Source: Bugula neritina
Taxonomy: Eukaryota; Bryozoa; Gymnolaemata; Cheilostomatida; Bugulidae
Length of the DNA: 34,780 bases
NCBI GenBank assembly: GCA_964035545.1
Contig: CAXIUT010000249.1
Span: 1 to 34,780, forward strand
Direction: 5' to 3'
In this document: positions 31,692 to 34,780 of the stretch, piece by piece
How the letters are laid out: every line of letters starts with the position of its first letter
Position numbering within the stretch: the stretch's first letter is position 1
The notes under the pieces: model-generated
Database searches by the model: none
What the model was told of the DNA's origin: nothing
What the model saw: the letters and a program-made list of their open reading frames with translations, nothing else
Made by a program: the position numbers and the translations under genes

Positions 31692-33377
31692 ATGGGAGGT
31701 TGCTAAAGCGATAATATTCTCGATCAAGCCTGCGTTCCAGTGCTCGGTAAACTAGGATAAGTCATATCTTTGTACTATTCTTATCATATAGACGAATAGT
31801 CAATTCAATTTGGTAAAAAGATTATCAGGGATTGTTTGACTATGACTCCAAAGAAGTGAAAAGATAACTCTTGACTGTCATAAATAACTGTCATATACTT
31901 TCTATGAAAGGTAAAAAAGTAATTGAAGATTTTAAGCATGGCTAAGACAATGAAGATGTTTATTTTTGATCATGTAGATAATGAAAAAAGCATTGTTTAA
32001 AATAATAAAAAGAGTTAATTATTATAAGATAGAACCTATCAACTTCGAGAATGAACAATATTCTATTCAAAATATATTGTGGTTGGTTATTCGCACAGTA
32101 CCGAAACAAGTAAATTCCAATATATTTAGCGTTATGCATTGAAATAAAAAGATGTAATCAGATTTGGAAAACAAAGAGTTAAGGTAAAATAAATTGTTAT
32201 CTATGATAAAAACGATTCAGCAGGAAATGATTTCAATTAAGTCAGAACTCAAAAGAAGGTCTACGATAACGTCAAATAACAAAACGAAGCAGTTAACTTT
32301 CAAAATCACAAAGATCTGCCCAATAACGATATCGTATCTGTTGCTACCTAGAATGAACATACATGTCGAGTTTGTCTCTAAGCTGGAGAATACTAGAACC
32401 CATTGATTTGTCCATGTAAGTGTACCGGATCAGTGAGGTATATCCATCTCAAATGTTTGAGAACCTGGTTAGGTAAGCAGTTGAATTATACGAATTCTAA
32501 GCATTGTGTGAGTATCAAGTGGGCTCCTTTGCATTGCTAGATGTGCAAAGCAAGCTATAAATATAAAATATATTTGGATAACAAAAAGTATTATACAGTA
32601 TAGATACCTAAACCAACAAAACCTTATATAGTATTCTAACTTATTAAAAAAAGTGCCTAATTTTCAAAAATATTTCTTTTTATATCAATGTCGAATACAA
32701 GCAAATTGGCAATAGGTAGAAGAAAAGATATCGATATTAAAATCACTGAAGATATATCTATTTCTAGGCATCATGCTAATCTGATCTATGATTTTGAAGA
32801 GAAGAAGTTTTTACTTGAAGATAATAAGTCTAAATTTGGAACTTTGGTTTTAGTGAAGAAAAATATGCTAGTTAATCCTTTTCAGAGAGGGATTAGCTTT
32901 CAAATAGGAGGATAGCTATTTACTTTTGAAGCGATAAGAGGATAAAATTCAATTCCTGATTACTATGATGAAGAAAGATATTTGAATGTGATTGAAAAGG
33001 GATAAAAGGTATAAATTTAAGATGAGGCAAGTGATTAGAATAATGAAGAAGATGAATAATTCGAATAAGAATATGAAGATGATCCTGTTCCTTAGATATT
33101 GGCTAGTTCTAATGTAATAAACAACTCAAATGTTAATTCTAATAATGTTGTAAACAATTCTAGTATGAACTCAAATGCTATCCTTAATAATATTCAAAAT
33201 AATAATGTTATTGAATAGGTTCCTCTATTAGTTGAACATGTACAGGTTTAAAATATCGTTGAGCCTGTGTAAAACTTAGAAGTACCTGAAATAGGGGAAG
33301 CTGTGTCAATAAATTAGGTTCAAAATAGAAGGGTTGTTTAGCAAGAACCGTCTTAGATATAGGAATTGGAGATTTGA
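31692..33377 (+). CDS. RING-CH and FHA domain protein, myristoylation-type start
   Basis: A 541-aa protein after three 20-bp introns (31772..31791, 31958..31977, 32079..32098). It starts MGGCQSDN, a likely Gly2-myristoyl, Cys4-palmitoyl signal. Residues about 90-150 (EPINFENEQYSIQNIFTETS, then YALKQKDVIRFGKQRV) look like an FHA-like beta segment. A C4HC3 RING-CH finger follows (about 205-265: CRVC, CPCKCTGSVRYIHLKC, CQMC). After a linker there is a more canonical FHA domain (about 320-390: IGRRKDIDIKITED, ISRHHANL, NKSKFGTLV), which binds phospho-threonine. The tail is acidic, then Asn-rich. This combination suggests an E3 ligase that recognises phosphorylated partners at a membrane. An alternative splice path with a 19-bp intron was considered but the three 20-bp introns are sufficient. 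Confidence 0.84.
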
Positions 33378-33475
33378 CATGTTCTTTTAATATATTTTAT
33401 GCTATATTATTTATTGATATTGAGATAGAGTTCAGAGTTAATCTGTTGAAAGCGATACTTATAGTTATAGTTATA

Positions 33476-34111
33476 ATGAAGAAAAGTTAAGGAATTTCCT
33501 AAGTGATCAGATACGAATAATAGCTAAAACAAAAAATTCAACAAACAGATAACATCATTCTTGAGGGAAGACGAGATAAACAGCAACTTGATATCCTTAA
33601 ATCCCAAATTGAAGAATAAGATATCATCTTTAAATATCTTTAAGTATAAAGTAGTAAGTTGCAAATTGAAGTTCGCAACATCTATGCTCGGAATGTTAAA
33701 TTGATATTTATTCAGATGACTCGTTTTAAAAAGAAAATTAAAGAACATAAAGAATATGTTAATTCTTTGTTCGGACAGGGAGCTGTTCAAAACTATCACG
33801 ACCCTTATAAAGTTGGAGATGCAATGAGGTTATAGCAGTAAAATTTTCAACTGAGAGGACAAAAACAAGCTATGTACGATAACGATTTACTACAAAATAA
33901 TATAGGCTATGATCTACATCGACAAGGATAAAGAATATAAAGCAATATAGATAGAAATAGATAAATGAGACAGGAAGCTGATTAAGCATCAGATCAGATT
34001 GCTATCATTCATAGAGCTATTCTCAAAAGAAAATGTATGTTCTATTCACTTTTTGTACTATTAGGGCTTGCATTGACTTTTGTTATCATCAGAAAAGTTA
34101 CTAAAGCTTGA
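33476..34111 (+). CDS. SNARE-like tail-anchored protein, 211 aa
   Basis: Starts MKKSQGISQVIRYEQQLKQK and ends TGA 34109-34111, without introns. The first 100 residues are helical (DKQQLDILKSQIEEQDII, RFKKKIKEHKEYVNSL). Residues about 150-190 form heptads with central Gln (DLHRQGQRIQSNIDRNRQM, ASDQIAIIHRAIL), and a single hydrophobic segment ends the protein (FYSLFVLLGLALTFVII), followed by a short basic tail. This is the layout of a Qb-SNARE such as Vti1 or Gos1, with a helical N-terminal domain, SNARE motif and tail anchor. It probably acts in vesicle fusion in the endomembrane system. The zero-layer Gln is plausible but not certain. A different upstream frame could feed a longer N-terminus through a non-20-bp intron; I kept the simple ATG. 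Confidence 0.6.
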
Positions 34112-34207
34112 CTATTATTGCTAAAAAGAGTTCAAAATTGTTGATTTTTTTATTTAAAAATTATATTAAAAAGATATTTTTAAGCTATGAGATAAGTTGT
34201 ACATGGA

Positions 34208-34780
34208 TCAACGATTTCCCTTGGCTACTTTTTCGATTTATTCTCTCTTCTTAAGAGCATAGCTGGATTGGATGTTTCCTTTTTCAACATTAATGATCTC
34301 ATCAGCCAAAGTTTCAGCAATAGTCTTTTGGGTCTTTATTGAACGATCACGAGCTCCATTGGAAATCAAGTAAATAGCCTGATTTACTCTTCTGAGAGGA
34401 GAAACATCAACAGCTTGCTTTCTTACAACACCTCCAGCTCCGATTCTGGTTGAATCTTCTCTGGGTCCAGCCATCAAAACTGCACCAACGAAGACTTCGA
34501 GAGGGTTTCTATTAGTGAGAAGGTGGATAATTTCAAAAGTGTGTCTGATGATACGGATAGCCTTTGTTTTCTTTCCAGTATTTCTTCCGTGGAATTGCAT
34601 GGATCCAACAAGTCTTTCTACGATGGGGCAAAGAGCCTTTCTGAACTTTTTAGCTTGATATCTTCCAGCAGTGTGGGGAATGAAGACTTGAGACTTGACT
34701 GATTTGCAGGCAACATAGTCGATGAAGCATGGATCTTCGATGGATATTCCCTCATAGGACCATTTGGAGAAGAGTTTAGG
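34208..34780 (-). CDS. RPS5: Ribosomal protein uS7 (RPS5), 5' end outside the window
   Basis: 190 codons of the C-terminal part are present, ending [11 protein letters not shown] with TGA at 34208-34210; the start lies beyond 34780. The sequence is strongly conserved: [55 protein letters not shown], and the family signature [20 protein letters not shown]. It is the small-subunit protein that contacts 18S rRNA at the head and the E-site. No intron is seen in the visible part. Confidence 0.97.

Noticed and set aside
31930-32060. Alternative splice path in the RING-CH/FHA gene using a 19-bp intron (from about 32014) and a different frame
   Set aside because: The three 20-bp introns alone connect all exons in phase and give a better FHA-like sequence.
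1-34780. Head-to-head fusion of complete chromosomes as the cause of the internal tracts
   Set aside because: Fusion of two capped ends would give GGGGTT followed by CCCCAA; only GGGGTT is seen at all three places.
1-34780. CRISPR arrays, bacterial operons, insertion sequences, tRNA genes
   Set aside because: None seen: no spaced direct repeats, no transposase-like frame, no cloverleaf or B-box in an intergenic region.

Overview
This window looks like one end of a ciliate macronuclear chromosome. It opens with 75 bases of CCCCAA telomere repeat. Nearly all long genes only stay open if TAA and TAG are read as glutamine and TGA is the sole stop (nuclear code 6); under the standard code every one of them is fragmented. 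C4A2 telomeres plus this code point to an oligohymenophorean-type ciliate. The introns, however, are unusually small and uniform: I can place 20 of them by restoring known protein families, 19 are exactly 20 bp and one is 19 bp, all GT...AG. I cannot name the genus.

Layout: 131-2038 (+) an E(z)-type histone methyltransferase, 55 bases from the telomere repeat. 2103-8149 (-) a run of GT17 glycosyltransferase, OST3/OST6, CTL/SLC44 transporter and an EF-hand pseudokinase. 8684-9943 (+) a Cdc20/Cdh1 WD40 activator. 10024-15247 (-) a 347-aa unknown, a coiled-coil protein and a 1042-aa C2 protein. 15249-15809 (-) a secreted protein that runs into an internal telomere-repeat tract. 15960-19061 small unknown genes and a rhomboid protease. 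19105-19392 (-) dynein light chain LC8, with a second internal tract in its promoter region, then a RING-CH membrane protein (+). 20353-22265 (+) a triple HMG-box protein, and 22298-22881 (+) a signal-peptide protein. 22892-24600 (-) a membrane purple acid phosphatase, 24707-25279 (+) an unknown, 25318-26408 (-) a PTEN-like phosphatase, 26554-27080 (+) a centrin. A third internal tract follows, into which a Sec7-domain protein (-, from 30453) reads. Then a two-repeat Myb protein (+), a RING-CH/FHA protein (+), a SNARE-like protein (+) and the 3' part of ribosomal protein uS7/RPS5 (-), cut by the window edge.

The genes are housekeeping and signalling genes with no operon logic; spacing is tight (10 to about 150 bp in most gaps). 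Functional themes are chromatin and transcription (E(z), HMG, Myb), cell cycle (Cdc20), secretory pathway and membrane (OST3, GT17, CTL, Sec7, SNARE, rhomboid, RING-CH), phosphoinositide/calcium signalling (PTEN, EF-hand pseudokinase, centrin, C2) and cilia (LC8, centrin).

The most unusual features are: (1) the near-invariant 20-bp introns; (2) three internal GGGGTT tracts of 55, 75 and 89 bases, all in the orientation of a right-hand chromosome end, two of them continuing a minus-strand reading frame as Pro-Thr repeats; (3) a Sec7 domain with Gln, encoded by TAA, where the catalytic Glu should be; (4) a calcium-dependent-kinase-like protein whose catalytic residues are all replaced. All family names come from motif reading by eye; no database search was possible.
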